From: Psychroserpens sp.
GTDB taxonomy: Bacteria > Bacteroidota > Bacteroidia > Flavobacteriales > Flavobacteriaceae
Reading direction: 5' to 3'
Assembly (NCBI GenBank): GCA_017643165.1
Contig: JAEPNY010000001.1
Span: 186,001 to 250,000, forward strand
DNA: 64,000 nt
Shown here: in pieces, positions 54,664-62,946 of the stretch
Numbering within the stretch: position 1 is the first letter of the stretch
How the letters are laid out: each line of letters opens with the position of its first letter
Program-made: the position numbers and the translations under genes
Notes under the pieces: generated by a model
Told to the model about the DNA's origin: nothing
Seen by the model: only the letters and a program-made list of their open reading frames with translations
Database searches by the model: none

Positions 54664-54853
54664 ACATGTCGCTATCCTTATGGGTATAGGGATAGAAATG
54701 GGAGTGATAATTTACCTTTTTGTTATGTTAGGTAAGTGGCTCGATGCGACCTATAACGACGGACAAAAAATGTATATAATCATTTGCACGCTTTTTGGAG
54801 TTGCTGCTTCACTTTTTATCGTAGTAAAACAGCTCAATAGAATTCACAAATGA
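54602..54853 (+). CDS. atpZ: AtpZ/AtpI-like F0 accessory protein
   Basis: The 83-residue membrane protein with two helices (about residues 22-42 and 55-75) helps assemble the c-ring or transport Mg2+/Ca2+ in ATP-synthase operons. The N-terminus is hydrophilic (MDQESKQPSK) and is coded inside the bactofilin gene (62-base overlap); no other ATG, GTG or TTG lies between it and the first helix, so the overlap is real. Motifs GIEMGVIIYLF and LGKWLD fit AtpZ. The next gene begins four bases before its stop. Confidence 0.88.
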   Translation: MDQESKQPSKDQGQKKDNPLKHVAILMGIGIEMGVIIYLFVMLGKWLDATYNDGQKMYIIICTLFGVAASLFIVVKQLNRIHK

Positions 54854-55236
54854 ACGACCCAATACTTAATTTCTCGTTTAAACTTACGTTCATACTTGCC
54901 GTTGCATTTGGGGCACATATACTGGTATTAAATTATTTTGAATTAGCCCTTTTCGATAACAAAATTATCTTAGCTTACCTTATTAATTTGATCTTGGCTA
55001 TTCTCATATTTGTGACCCTACATAAATTAAAGAATAAATTCAAAGAGCAATTGGGTTTTTTATTTATTGCAGGAAGCTTCTTGAAGTTCATCGTATTTTT
55101 TGCGCTATTTTATGGTGCCTATAAAGCCGACGGAACGATTACAAAGCCCGAATTTGCTGCGTTTTTTGTGCCTTATGTCTTGTGTCTAGTTATTGAAACC
55201 TTCAGTCTTGCAAAATGGCTAAATAAACTGGATTAA
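54850..55236 (+). CDS. small membrane protein of the atp region (DUF6168-like)
   Basis: The 128-residue protein has four membrane helices and short loops. It resembles the AtpI-like family by position and topology, and I recall it as DUF6168 (from memory). Features are FAGSFLKFIVFFALFYG-type helices and an ETFSLAKWLNKLD ending. It overlaps atpZ by four bases (ATGA) and is followed by a 116-base gap with a strong promoter motif for atpB. Function unknown; F0 assembly is a guess from context. Confidence 0.75.
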   Translation: MNDPILNFSFKLTFILAVAFGAHILVLNYFELALFDNKIILAYLINLILAILIFVTLHKLKNKFKEQLGFLFIAGSFLKFIVFFALFYGAYKADGTITKPEFAAFFVPYVLCLVIETFSLAKWLNKLD

Positions 55237-55290
55237 AATCCCCTTTTTTTGACCCATAAACACCTTCGTCAAATAAACATTAAAATAGTT

Positions 55291-55319
55291 TTTGTTTTTG
55301 ATATAAAACCCTACCTTTG
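55291..55319 (+). promoter_or_regulatory. promoter for the atpB-atpG operon
   Basis: The -7 element TACCTTTG (55312-55319) is an exact TAnnTTTG match; a -33-type TTTG lies at 55291-55294, giving a 17-base spacer. It is 33 bases upstream of the atpB ATG in the 116-base gap. This is the best-formed Bacteroidota promoter in the window. Confidence 0.65.
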
Positions 55320-55352
55320 CAGCGATTTTTAAGCCACTATTATTGAAGTGAT

Positions 55353-56459
55353 ATGCGTACAAAAATAACTGCTAAGGTCTTAACCTTATTTTTATTGATG
55401 ATATCCTTTACTGCTTTCGCAAGTGAAGAGACTGGAAAAGGAGATAAAAAAACAGAAATCAAAGAGTATATTCAACATCACTTGAAAGACTCATATGATT
55501 TTAGTTTGTTTTCATACACAACAGATGCTGGAGAGCACAAATACATTGGTTTACCATTACCAGTTATCATCTGGGATGAAGGCTTGAAGGTGTTTTCGTC
55601 ATCAAAATTCCATCATGGTGAAACTGTAGCTGAGGTTGATGGAAATTACTACGCATTATATCACAACAAAATCTACAGAACGGATGCTCAGGGAACTATC
55701 AACTACGATGCTGAGCACCATCCAACAAACGTAAAGCCTTTAGATTTCTCAATCACCAAGAGTGTCGTAATGATCCTTATCACAGGATTATTAATGTTTT
55801 TCTTATTCAAGAGTTTAGCGAAGTCTTACTCAAACAACGGAGGAATAGCTAAAGGAGCAGGTAGATTTTTTGAACCAATAGTATTATATATTCGTGATGA
55901 TATTGCCATTCCAAATATTGGAGAGAAAAAGTACATGAGGTACATGCCATTCTTATTGACGATATTCTTCTTTATCTGGTTCTTAAATATATTTGGATTA
56001 ACGCCATTAGGAGTGAACGTAACTGGTAATTTGGCCGTAACAGCCTCACTAGCCATTCTTACTTTCTTATTAACGAATTTTACAGGAACAAAAGACTACT
56101 GGAAGCACATTTTTGATCCATTAGGAGATTCTATGCCTTGGTATGCTAAAATTGTTCTTTATGTCATATTAATCCCAATTGAAGTTTTAGGGATCTTTAT
56201 CAAACCATTCTCATTATTGATTCGTTTGTATGCAAACATGCAAGCTGGACACATCGTATTAATGAGCTTAATCGGATTGATGTTTATTTTCAAGAGCTGG
56301 CTCGGAAGTCCGTTATCATTCGGATTAGCTTTCGCGATTTCGCTTATTGAAATATTAGTAGCATTGTTACAAGCATATATTTTCACAATGCTATCGGCTT
56401 TATATTTTGGTTTTGCTGCAGAAGAGCATGACCATCATGAAGAAGCACACGCTCATTAA
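55353..56459 (+). CDS. atpB: ATP synthase F0 subunit a
   Basis: Inner-membrane stator subunit that forms the proton half-channels against the c-ring. The 368-residue protein is long for the family: an N-terminal signal-like helix and a soluble periplasmic domain (to about 125) precede the core helices. The essential arginine is R291 in LLIRLYANMQAGH; the preceding IKPFSLL and the late AYIFTMLSALYF are also typical. The C-terminus is histidine-rich (EEHDHHEEAHAH). The long N-terminal domain is a known Bacteroidota feature. atpE follows after 42 bases. Confidence 0.94.
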   Translation: MRTKITAKVLTLFLLMISFTAFASEETGKGDKKTEIKEYIQHHLKDSYDFSLFSYTTDAGEHKYIGLPLPVIIWDEGLKVFSSSKFHHGETVAEVDGNYYALYHNKIYRTDAQGTINYDAEHHPTNVKPLDFSITKSVVMILITGLLMFFLFKSLAKSYSNNGGIAKGAGRFFEPIVLYIRDDIAIPNIGEKKYMRYMPFLLTIFFFIWFLNIFGLTPLGVNVTGNLAVTASLAILTFLLTNFTGTKDYWKHIFDPLGDSMPWYAKIVLYVILIPIEVLGIFIKPFSLLIRLYANMQAGHIVLMSLIGLMFIFKSWLGSPLSFGLAFAISLIEILVALLQAYIFTMLSALYFGFAAEEHDHHEEAHAH

Positions 56460-56501
56460 GAGCTTAATAAATTGAATGTTTAATTTTTAAATATATTTTT
56501 T

Positions 56502-56696
56502 ATGGAAATTCCAGTAATGATCGGTGCAGGTTTAGTTGTAATCGGAGTTGGTATTGGTATTGGTAGAATTGGTGGATCAGCTATGGAAGCGATCGCTCGT
56601 CAACCAGAATCATACGGAAAGATTCAAACTGCTATGCTTATTGCAGCTGCATTAATTGAAGGTATTGGTTTCGCGGCATTATTTGCTGTAAGCTAA
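56502..56696 (+). CDS. atpE: ATP synthase F0 subunit c
   Basis: The 64-residue proteolipid of the rotating ring. Two helices are joined by the polar RQPESYGKIQ loop. The first has the packing motif GVGIGIGRIGG; the second carries the ion-binding carboxylate E53 in ALIEGIGFAALF. The residue after the glutamate is glycine and the first helix lacks the glutamine of Na+-type rings, which favours protons (inferred). A 15-bp hairpin begins nine bases after its stop codon. Confidence 0.95.
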   Translation: MEIPVMIGAGLVVIGVGIGIGRIGGSAMEAIARQPESYGKIQTAMLIAAALIEGIGFAALFAVS

Positions 56697-56704
56697 ATCG
56701 AACT

Positions 56705-56739
56705 AAGTAACCTTGCAACGGTTGGTTGCAAGGTTACTT
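56705..56739 (+). promoter_or_regulatory. intercistronic hairpin between atpE and atpF
   Basis: A perfect 15-bp stem (AAGTAACCTTGCAAC/GTTGCAAGGTTACTT) with loop GGTTG, nine bases past the atpE stop. No T-run follows, so it is better read as a transcript-stabilising or processing element than as a full terminator. It sits where c-subunit demand (many per complex) exceeds that of subunit b. Confidence 0.85.
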
Positions 56740-56775
56740 CTATTAAAAATTAAAAAGACACAACAATAATATATT

Positions 56776-57273
56776 ATGAAGTTATTAGAAGATTTTTCTT
56801 TAGGATTATTTTTTTGGCAAACACTTTTGTTTGTCCTGTTAATTCTATTATTGAAGAAGTATGCTTGGAAACCAATCCTGAACGCTGTTAACGAAAGAGA
56901 AGAAGGTATTAAAAATGCCTTAGACTCAGCTGAGAAAGCAAAGCGTGAAATGGAAAACCTACAAGCAGATAACCAAAAGCTACTTAAAGAAGCGCGATTA
57001 GAGCGTGAAGCTATGCTTAAAGAAGCACGCGACATGAAGAACAAAATGATCGAGGACGCTAAAGATCAAGCTAAAGAAGAAGCAAATAAATTAATCGCTC
57101 AAGCGCAAGTGTCAATCGAAACAGAAAAGAAAGCTGCGATCGCTGAATTAAAATCTCAGGTAGCAAACCTTTCTATTGACATCGCTGAAAAAGTAGTAAA
57201 AGAAGAATTATCAAACAAAGACAAGCAAATCAAACTTGTTGAGTCTATGTTAGGTGAAGCGACATTAAACTAA
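56776..57273 (+). CDS. atpF: ATP synthase F0 subunit b
   Basis: The 165-residue peripheral-stalk subunit has one N-terminal membrane helix (about residues 10-28, GLFFWQTLLFVLLILLL), then KKYAWKPILNAVNERE and a long charged alpha-helix (coiled-coil-like) to the end. This is the standard AtpF layout. It is five bases ahead of atpH. Confidence 0.95.
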   Translation: MKLLEDFSLGLFFWQTLLFVLLILLLKKYAWKPILNAVNEREEGIKNALDSAEKAKREMENLQADNQKLLKEARLEREAMLKEARDMKNKMIEDAKDQAKEEANKLIAQAQVSIETEKKAAIAELKSQVANLSIDIAEKVVKEELSNKDKQIKLVESMLGEATLN

Positions 57274-57278
57274 GAACT

Positions 57279-57809
57279 ATGTCAAGAGCAGCAATACGTT
57301 ACGCTAAAGCAGTATTAAGCTTAGCTGTTGATCAAAAATCAGCAGAAGCTGTGAATGCAGATATGGCACTTATCTCTAAAACTGTATCAGAGAATGAAGA
57401 GCTAGATCTAGTGTTAAGAAATGCAATCACTAAGCAGTCTACAAAGAAGGACATCTTATTGAAGGTCTTCCCTAAGCTGAATGATTTAACAACCAAGCTG
57501 TTAGATATATTGGTAGAGAACAACAGAGTAGATATCATTGCTTATGTTGCTCAACAATATAATACCCTTTATGATGATCATACGGGCAAAGAAAAAGCAA
57601 CAGTGACTACAGCAGTACCTATGACAAATGATCTTGAATTAAAGGTTATGGCAAAGATCAAAGATCTTACTAGCAAAGCTGTAGAATTGGAAAATATCGT
57701 TGATGAAACTATTATTGGCGGTTTCATCCTACGTGTTGGAGATATTGAATACAACGCGAGCATAGCTAATAAATTAAATAAGTTAAAAAGAGAATTTACA
57801 TTAAACTAA
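57279..57809 (+). CDS. atpH: ATP synthase F1 subunit delta
   Basis: The 176-residue stalk subunit links F1 to subunit b. The N-terminal six-helix domain begins RAAIRYAKAVLSLAVDQ, a typical start, and the C-terminal domain has the signature IVDETIIGGFILRVGDIEYNAS. Length is standard. It starts five bases after atpF and is followed by a 59-base gap with a hairpin before atpA. Confidence 0.95.
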   Translation: MSRAAIRYAKAVLSLAVDQKSAEAVNADMALISKTVSENEELDLVLRNAITKQSTKKDILLKVFPKLNDLTTKLLDILVENNRVDIIAYVAQQYNTLYDDHTGKEKATVTTAVPMTNDLELKVMAKIKDLTSKAVELENIVDETIIGGFILRVGDIEYNASIANKLNKLKREFTLN

Positions 57810-57815
57810 AAATGA

Positions 57816-57849
57816 GTTAGTGACGATGAACGATCATCATAACACTAAC
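57816..57849 (+). promoter_or_regulatory. intercistronic hairpin upstream of atpA
   Basis: An outer 7-bp stem (GTTAGTG/CACTAAC) encloses an inner 5-bp stem (GATGA/TCATC) around the loop ACGA. It ends 19 bases before the atpA ATG. No T-run follows. It may protect a processed 5' end of atpA mRNA. Confidence 0.65.
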
Positions 57850-57868
57850 CTCTAATATCTAAATAAAG

Positions 57869-59449
57869 ATGGCAGAAGTAAAACCAGCTGAGATATCAGC
57901 AATCTTAAAACAACAACTTTCAGGTTTTGAAGCAGGTGCTTCATTAGATGAAGTAGGAACAGTATTAACTGTTGGTGATGGTATTGTACGTGCTTACGGA
58001 CTTTCAAATGCACAATACGGAGAATTAGTAGAATTCGATGGTGGATTAGAAGGTATCGTACTTAACCTTGAGGAAGATAATGTAGGTATCGTATTATTAG
58101 GACCTTCTAAAGAGATTAAAGAAGGATCAACTGTAAAAAGAACTAAGAAAATTGCTTCTATCAATGTTGGTGAAGGAATTGTAGGTCGTGTTGTTGATAC
58201 ACTTGGAAATCCAATTGATGGTAAGGGTCCTATCGCAGGAGATACCTATCAAATGCCATTAGAGCGTAAAGCTCCTGGTGTAATTTACCGTCAGCCAGTA
58301 AACGAACCATTACAAACAGGTATTAAGTCTATTGACGCTATGATTCCTGTAGGTAGAGGTCAGCGTGAGTTGGTAATTGGTGACCGTCAAACTGGTAAAA
58401 CAACAGTTTGTATCGATACGATTCTTAACCAAAAAGAATTCTACGATGCAGGTGAGCCTGTTTACTGTATCTATGTTGCAGTTGGTCAAAAAGCATCAAC
58501 AGTAGCAAACATTGCTAAGGTATTAGAAGAAAAAGGAGCATTAGCTTATACTACGATTGTAGCAGCTAACGCATCAGATCCTGCACCAATGCAAGTATAC
58601 GCACCAATGGCAGGAGCTGCGATCGGTGAATACTTTAGAGATACTGGTCGTCCAGCATTAATTATATATGATGATTTATCTAAACAAGCGGTAGCTTACC
58701 GTGAGGTATCACTTCTTTTACGTCGTCCACCAGGACGTGAGGCGTATCCAGGTGACGTTTTCTACTTACACTCAAGATTATTAGAGCGTGCGGCTAAAGT
58801 TATCGATGACGATAATATCGCTAAAGAAATGAACGATTTACCAGATTCGCTTAAGCCAATGGTAAAAGGTGGTGGTTCTTTAACTGCTTTACCAATTATT
58901 GAAACACAAGCGGGTGACGTATCAGCATATATCCCAACAAACGTAATTTCGATTACAGACGGACAGATCTTCTTGGAGTCTGACTTATTTAACTCTGGTG
59001 TACGTCCAGCAATTAACGTAGGTATCTCTGTATCTCGTGTTGGTGGTTCTGCTCAGATTAAATCAATGAAGAAAGTAGCAGGTACATTAAAGTTAGACCA
59101 GGCACAGTTCCGTGAACTAGAAGCATTTGCTAAGTTTGGATCTGACCTTGATGCAGCGACTTTAAATGTGATTGAGAAAGGTAAGCGTAACGTGGAGATC
59201 TTAAAGCAAGCTCAGAATGATCCATTTACTGTGGAAGATCAAGTTGCTATCATCTATGCAGGTTCTAAGAACTTATTACGTGATGTACCGGTTGAAAAAG
59301 TAAAAGAGTTTGAGTTAGAATATATCGAGTTCTTGAATGCTAAACATAGAGATGTTTTAGATACACTTAAAGCTGGAAAATTAACTGATGAAGTTATTGA
59401 TACTTTAACTTCTGTTTGTAAAGATTTATCAGGAAAGTATACAGCATAA
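57869..59449 (+). CDS. atpA: ATP synthase F1 subunit alpha
   Basis: The 526-residue non-catalytic nucleotide-binding subunit. It has the Walker [54 protein letters not shown], and the arginine-finger region [13 protein letters not shown]. Three copies are required per complex. The gene lies between two hairpins (57816 and 59455). Base use is slightly less AT-rich than in the polysaccharide locus, as expected for a highly expressed gene. Confidence 0.98.
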   Translation: MAEVKPAEISAILKQQLSGFEAGASLDEVGTVLTVGDGIVRAYGLSNAQYGELVEFDGGLEGIVLNLEEDNVGIVLLGPSKEIKEGSTVKRTKKIASINVGEGIVGRVVDTLGNPIDGKGPIAGDTYQMPLERKAPGVIYRQPVNEPLQTGIKSIDAMIPVGRGQRELVIGDRQTGKTTVCIDTILNQKEFYDAGEPVYCIYVAVGQKASTVANIAKVLEEKGALAYTTIVAANASDPAPMQVYAPMAGAAIGEYFRDTGRPALIIYDDLSKQAVAYREVSLLLRRPPGREAYPGDVFYLHSRLLERAAKVIDDDNIAKEMNDLPDSLKPMVKGGGSLTALPIIETQAGDVSAYIPTNVISITDGQIFLESDLFNSGVRPAINVGISVSRVGGSAQIKSMKKVAGTLKLDQAQFRELEAFAKFGSDLDAATLNVIEKGKRNVEILKQAQNDPFTVEDQVAIIYAGSKNLLRDVPVEKVKEFELEYIEFLNAKHRDVLDTLKAGKLTDEVIDTLTSVCKDLSGKYTA

Positions 59450-59454
59450 TTAAC

Positions 59455-59482
59455 GTTTCAGAGCTTATTTAAGCTCTGAAAC
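59455..59482 (+). terminator. hairpin between atpA and atpG, possible partial terminator
   Basis: A perfect 12-bp stem (GTTTCAGAGCTT/AAGCTCTGAAAC) with loop ATTT begins five bases after the atpA stop. A T-rich stretch (CCTTTTCATATTTT) follows, so it could attenuate transcription into atpG as well as protect the upstream mRNA. Confidence 0.7.
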
Positions 59483-59498
59483 CTTTTCATATTTTAAT

Positions 59499-60359
59499 AT
59501 GGCTAATCTTAAAGAAATACGTAACAGAATATCTTCGGTATCTTCAACGATGCAGATTACCAGTGCCATGAAAATGGTATCAGCTGCTAAATTGAAGAAA
59601 GCACAAGATGCAATTACTGCAATGCGTCCATATTCGGATAAGTTGACAGAATTATTGCAGAGTTTAAGTGCATCACTCGAAGGTGATTCTGGAAGTAAAT
59701 TTGCAGAGCAAAGAGAGGTTGAAAATGTTTTAATAGTTGCCATTACCTCAAATAGAGGTCTTTGTGGGGCTTTTAATTCAAATATCATCAAAGAGGTTAC
59801 TCGATTAACAAAAGACAGTTACGCCAATCAGGAAGTGTCTTACCTTGCCATCGGTAAGAAAGCTAATGATGCCTTTGCGAAAACCGATAAAGTTATCGAT
59901 AATAAAAGCGATGTATTTGACAACCTAACGTTTGATAATGTAGCTGAAGTTGCTCAAATGTTAATGGATACTTTCGTTAACGGTGATTACGATAAGATTG
60001 TATTGGTATACAATAAGTTCAAAAATGCTGCGACACAAGAAATCATGACAGAACAGTTCTTACCAATCGTTCCAATGGAAGGAGAGTCGTCAAGCAGCGC
60101 AGATTATATTTTTGAACCATCAAAAGAACAGATCGTAGAACAATTGATTCCAAAGTCATTAAAGACGCAATTATTCAAATCGGTTCGTGATAGTTTTGCT
60201 TCTGAGCATGGTGCACGTATGACTGCTATGCATAAAGCAACTGATAACGCTACAGAGCTGAGAGATCAATTGAAGCTAACGTATAACAAAGCGCGTCAAG
60301 CAGCAATTACGAACGAGATCCTTGAGATCGTTGGTGGTGCTGAAGCCTTGAATAGCTAA
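59499..60359 (+). CDS. atpG: ATP synthase F1 subunit gamma
   Basis: Central rotor shaft of F1, 286 residues. The N-terminus LKEIRNRISSVSSTMQITSAMKMVSAAKLKKAQ and the C-terminus ATELRDQLKLTYNKARQAAITNEILEIVGGAEAL are the highly conserved coiled-coil parts (cited here in pieces). SNRGLCGAFN is also visible. It is the last gene of the operon: beta (atpD) and epsilon (atpC) are absent here and a strong terminator follows, in line with the split atp arrangement of Bacteroidota. Confidence 0.97.
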   Translation: MANLKEIRNRISSVSSTMQITSAMKMVSAAKLKKAQDAITAMRPYSDKLTELLQSLSASLEGDSGSKFAEQREVENVLIVAITSNRGLCGAFNSNIIKEVTRLTKDSYANQEVSYLAIGKKANDAFAKTDKVIDNKSDVFDNLTFDNVAEVAQMLMDTFVNGDYDKIVLVYNKFKNAATQEIMTEQFLPIVPMEGESSSSADYIFEPSKEQIVEQLIPKSLKTQLFKSVRDSFASEHGARMTAMHKATDNATELRDQLKLTYNKARQAAITNEILEIVGGAEALNS

Positions 60360-60383
60360 GCATACAATTCGTATAAAAAAATG

Positions 60384-60415
60384 AAAAACCTAACTCATTC
60401 GAGTTAGGTTTTTTT
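60384..60415 (+). terminator. intrinsic terminator of the atp operon
   Basis: A perfect 13-bp stem (AAAAACCTAACTC/GAGTTAGGTTTTT) with loop ATTC, followed by further T residues, starts 25 bases after the atpG stop. Confidence 0.93.
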
Positions 60416-60457
60416 ATGGCATCAATTTTGAAATTGTATCTTTAAACGAGAAAAAAA

Positions 60458-60973
60458 ATGCAAATGGATTTTCTAAAACGACTTTTTACATCAAGCATAC
60501 TCTTATTAGTTATGGCAAGCTTTTCACAGTGTTCGTCAGTACCAAAACTCCAAAAAGAGGCTCCCATAAGTATCGCAGACGTTTATTATCAGGAATGGAT
60601 AGCTGGCGTTCAAGGTGGAGGTTCTGGAATTAATTTATTTATTTCCGTAAGTGATTCAGACATTACTCTCGAAACCGTATATTTTAGAGGAGAAGTTGCT
60701 AAATTAGAGGTTAAACCATCTAATCCTAATCAATATATTGGTCGATTTAAAACTGAAATGAATCAACCGAAGGATATTATACTGAGTTCAGATCCAAAGG
60801 AGGAATATGGAAATAAAATGCCACAAAAAAAGGATAAATTTCCTTTTGAATTAGCAGATAATGAATGTGTTATTTCTTATACTGTAAACGATGAAATCAA
60901 ATATTTCAAAATTTCTAACATCAAAAATAAGCCTGTAATCAATTATCCTAGTGCAGGTCCTAAACAAGATTAA
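60458..60973 (+). CDS. small lipoprotein of unknown function
   Basis: A 171-residue exported protein. The N-terminal signal has a basic start (KRLF) and a hydrophobic core, ending FSQC, so it is probably lipidated on that cysteine. The mature part is beta-rich with many lysine-proline turns (EVKPSNPNQYIGRF, MPQKKDKFPFELADNECV) and no known catalytic motif. Starts at 60458 or the in-frame ATG at 60464 are both possible. I do not recognise a family. It follows the atp terminator, so it is a separate unit. Confidence 0.7.
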   Translation: MQMDFLKRLFTSSILLLVMASFSQCSSVPKLQKEAPISIADVYYQEWIAGVQGGGSGINLFISVSDSDITLETVYFRGEVAKLEVKPSNPNQYIGRFKTEMNQPKDIILSSDPKEEYGNKMPQKKDKFPFELADNECVISYTVNDEIKYFKISNIKNKPVINYPSAGPKQD

Positions 60974-60975
60974 TT

Positions 60976-60983
60976 TATCTTTG
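60976..60983 (+). promoter_or_regulatory. -7 promoter element before the second flippase
   Basis: TATCTTTG, an exact TAnnTTTG match three bases after the lipoprotein stop codon and 46 bases before the TTG start at 61030. No clear -33 TTTG. Confidence 0.4.
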
Positions 60984-61029
60984 ATTTTGGCATTGTAAAA
61001 CTGTATTTTAGTGCTTCAATTAATAGCAT

Positions 61030-62490
61030 TTGAGTGCACTAAGATCTCTTTTCAAACAGACATTCATTTATGGTTTAGCGACTGTATTACCGCGAATGTT
61101 GAGTTTTTTACTGGTTCCTTTATACACAACAGAAGGTGTACTCTCTTCAGTTGCCGAATATGGTCAGGTCTCGGTAATTTTTTCTTATTTCGTGGTATTT
61201 AATGTGATCCTTGCTTATGGTATGGAAACCGCGTTTTTTAGGTTTTTTAATAAGCAAAAAGATCAAGAAGCTGTCTTAAGCACATCAGCCATTTCATTGG
61301 TTATTTCGTCAGTGCTTTTTGTTTGTATTGCGCTTTATTTCCAAGATCCTATTGCTAAGTTTATAGATATTCCATCTAAATATATTAATCTGGTTATATG
61401 GATACTTTTACTTGATGCTTTAGTTATCATTCCATTTGCTTGGTTAAGGGCTACCGAACGGCCTATGCGTTACGCAATCATCAAAATAGTAAATGTTGCC
61501 ATTAATCTTGGATTAAATATTTTCTTCCTTTTAGCCTTACCAAGTGTTGTTTCCGAGGAAAGTCTGTTTAAGGCAATATATCGTCCTGATTTTGAAATCA
61601 GCTATATATTTATTGCTAATCTTGTTGCCAGCGCGTTCACCTTTATACTGCTACTTGGATTCTATTCTAAGATTCGATTCAAATTCGATAAACAACTTTG
61701 GAAACAAATGTTTAGATATGCTTTTCCAGTTTTAGTTGCTGGTGTCGCCTTTTCTATCAATGAGACTTTTGATCGTATTTTACTTGATAGATTATTACCT
61801 GCGGATATTGCAGAAACAGAAATAGGAATGTATTCCGCCTGCTATAAGATTGCGTTATTTATGACCTTATTTGCCACGGCTTATCGTTTAGGTATAGAAC
61901 CGTTCTTTTTCAGTCACTCTAAAACAGAGAACCCTCAAGACAATTATGCGCGTATTTTGGAGTTTTTTGTTGCTTTCGGGTCAATAATACTGTTAGGCGT
62001 TGTAGTTTTCGCAGATGCATTAAAACCCTTAATCGTACGAAGTGAGGCATATTGGGAGGCCATGTGGATTGTACCAATAATTTTATTGGCTAATTTTTGT
62101 CTAGGAATTTACCACAACCTTTCTGTTTGGTATAAAATTACAGACAGAACAAAATTTGGAGCTTATATCTCTATCATCGGTGCATTGATAACATTAGTAA
62201 TCAATTTTGTGTTCATTGAAACATATAGCTATAAGGCTTCCGCTGTTGCAACTTTGATAGCCTATGCTGTAATGATGCTCCTTTCATATGTTTTAGGCAG
62301 GAAGTATTATCCGGTCCCTTATAATTTGAAAAAAATAGGATTGTATATGTCGCTTTCAATTCTCTTGTCGTTTTTATCATTCTATAGATTTAGAGGAGAT
62401 TATATGGCTGGTATTTCAATGTTAATTGTATTTTTGATGGTGGTGTTTTTTCTTGAAAAACAGCAATTAAAACAACTTCTAAAAAACTGA
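61030..62490 (+). CDS. polysaccharide flippase-type membrane protein
   Basis: The 486-residue protein has about 14 membrane helices, belongs to the polysaccharide-export/MATE-like group (MurJ/Wzx relatives), and starts with an amphipathic [12 protein letters not shown] helix. [10 protein letters not shown]-like and [14 protein letters not shown] segments are typical of flavobacterial flippases of this class. It lies next to dut and a sugar nucleotidyltransferase, away from the large locus, so it probably serves another glycan. The start is TTG at 61030; no in-frame ATG precedes the first helix. Confidence 0.85.
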   Translation: MSALRSLFKQTFIYGLATVLPRMLSFLLVPLYTTEGVLSSVAEYGQVSVIFSYFVVFNVILAYGMETAFFRFFNKQKDQEAVLSTSAISLVISSVLFVCIALYFQDPIAKFIDIPSKYINLVIWILLLDALVIIPFAWLRATERPMRYAIIKIVNVAINLGLNIFFLLALPSVVSEESLFKAIYRPDFEISYIFIANLVASAFTFILLLGFYSKIRFKFDKQLWKQMFRYAFPVLVAGVAFSINETFDRILLDRLLPADIAETEIGMYSACYKIALFMTLFATAYRLGIEPFFFSHSKTENPQDNYARILEFFVAFGSIILLGVVVFADALKPLIVRSEAYWEAMWIVPIILLANFCLGIYHNLSVWYKITDRTKFGAYISIIGALITLVINFVFIETYSYKASAVATLIAYAVMMLLSYVLGRKYYPVPYNLKKIGLYMSLSILLSFLSFYRFRGDYMAGISMLIVFLMVVFFLEKQQLKQLLKN

Positions 62491-62491
62491 T

Positions 62492-62926
62492 ATGCAAATA
62501 AAAATAATCAATAAATCAACACACGATTTACCGCATTATGAAACGGCTGGTTCGGCTGGAATGGATCTTCGTGCAAACCTCTCGGAGCCACGAATATTGA
62601 AACCACTTGAACGTAGTATTGTTGGCACAGGATTGTTCATTGAGTTACCAATAGGAATCGAAGCTCAGGTGCGCCCACGAAGTGGACTAGCAGCTAAAAA
62701 GGGAATTACAGTACTGAATGCTCCTGGAACCATCGATGCAGATTACAGAGGAGAAATTGGAGTCATTCTTGTGAATTTGTCGAATGACGATTTCGTCATT
62801 AATAACGGTGAACGAATTGCGCAATTAGTCATTGCGAAACACGAACGCGCAGAATGGAATGAGGTAGGTGTACTTTCAGATACCGTTAGAGGAGAAGGTG
62901 GCTTTGGTAGTACAGGAGTAAAATAA
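62492..62926 (+). CDS. dut: dUTP pyrophosphatase
   Basis: Homotrimeric enzyme that hydrolyses dUTP to dUMP and PPi, keeping uracil out of DNA. The 144 residues show all five family motifs: [42 protein letters not shown], and the C-terminal GEGGFGSTG. Length is standard. It begins one base after the flippase stop and 20 bases before the nucleotidyltransferase gene; a shared transcript is likely. Confidence 0.97.
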   Translation: MQIKIINKSTHDLPHYETAGSAGMDLRANLSEPRILKPLERSIVGTGLFIELPIGIEAQVRPRSGLAAKKGITVLNAPGTIDADYRGEIGVILVNLSNDDFVINNGERIAQLVIAKHERAEWNEVGVLSDTVRGEGGFGSTGVK

Positions 62927-62946
62927 AGAATCAATCTACAACAATT

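Noticed and set aside
61030-62490. Second flippase as a recent duplicate of the one at 25.3 kb
   Set aside because: Lengths (486 against 399) and segment patterns differ too much; they are different subfamilies.
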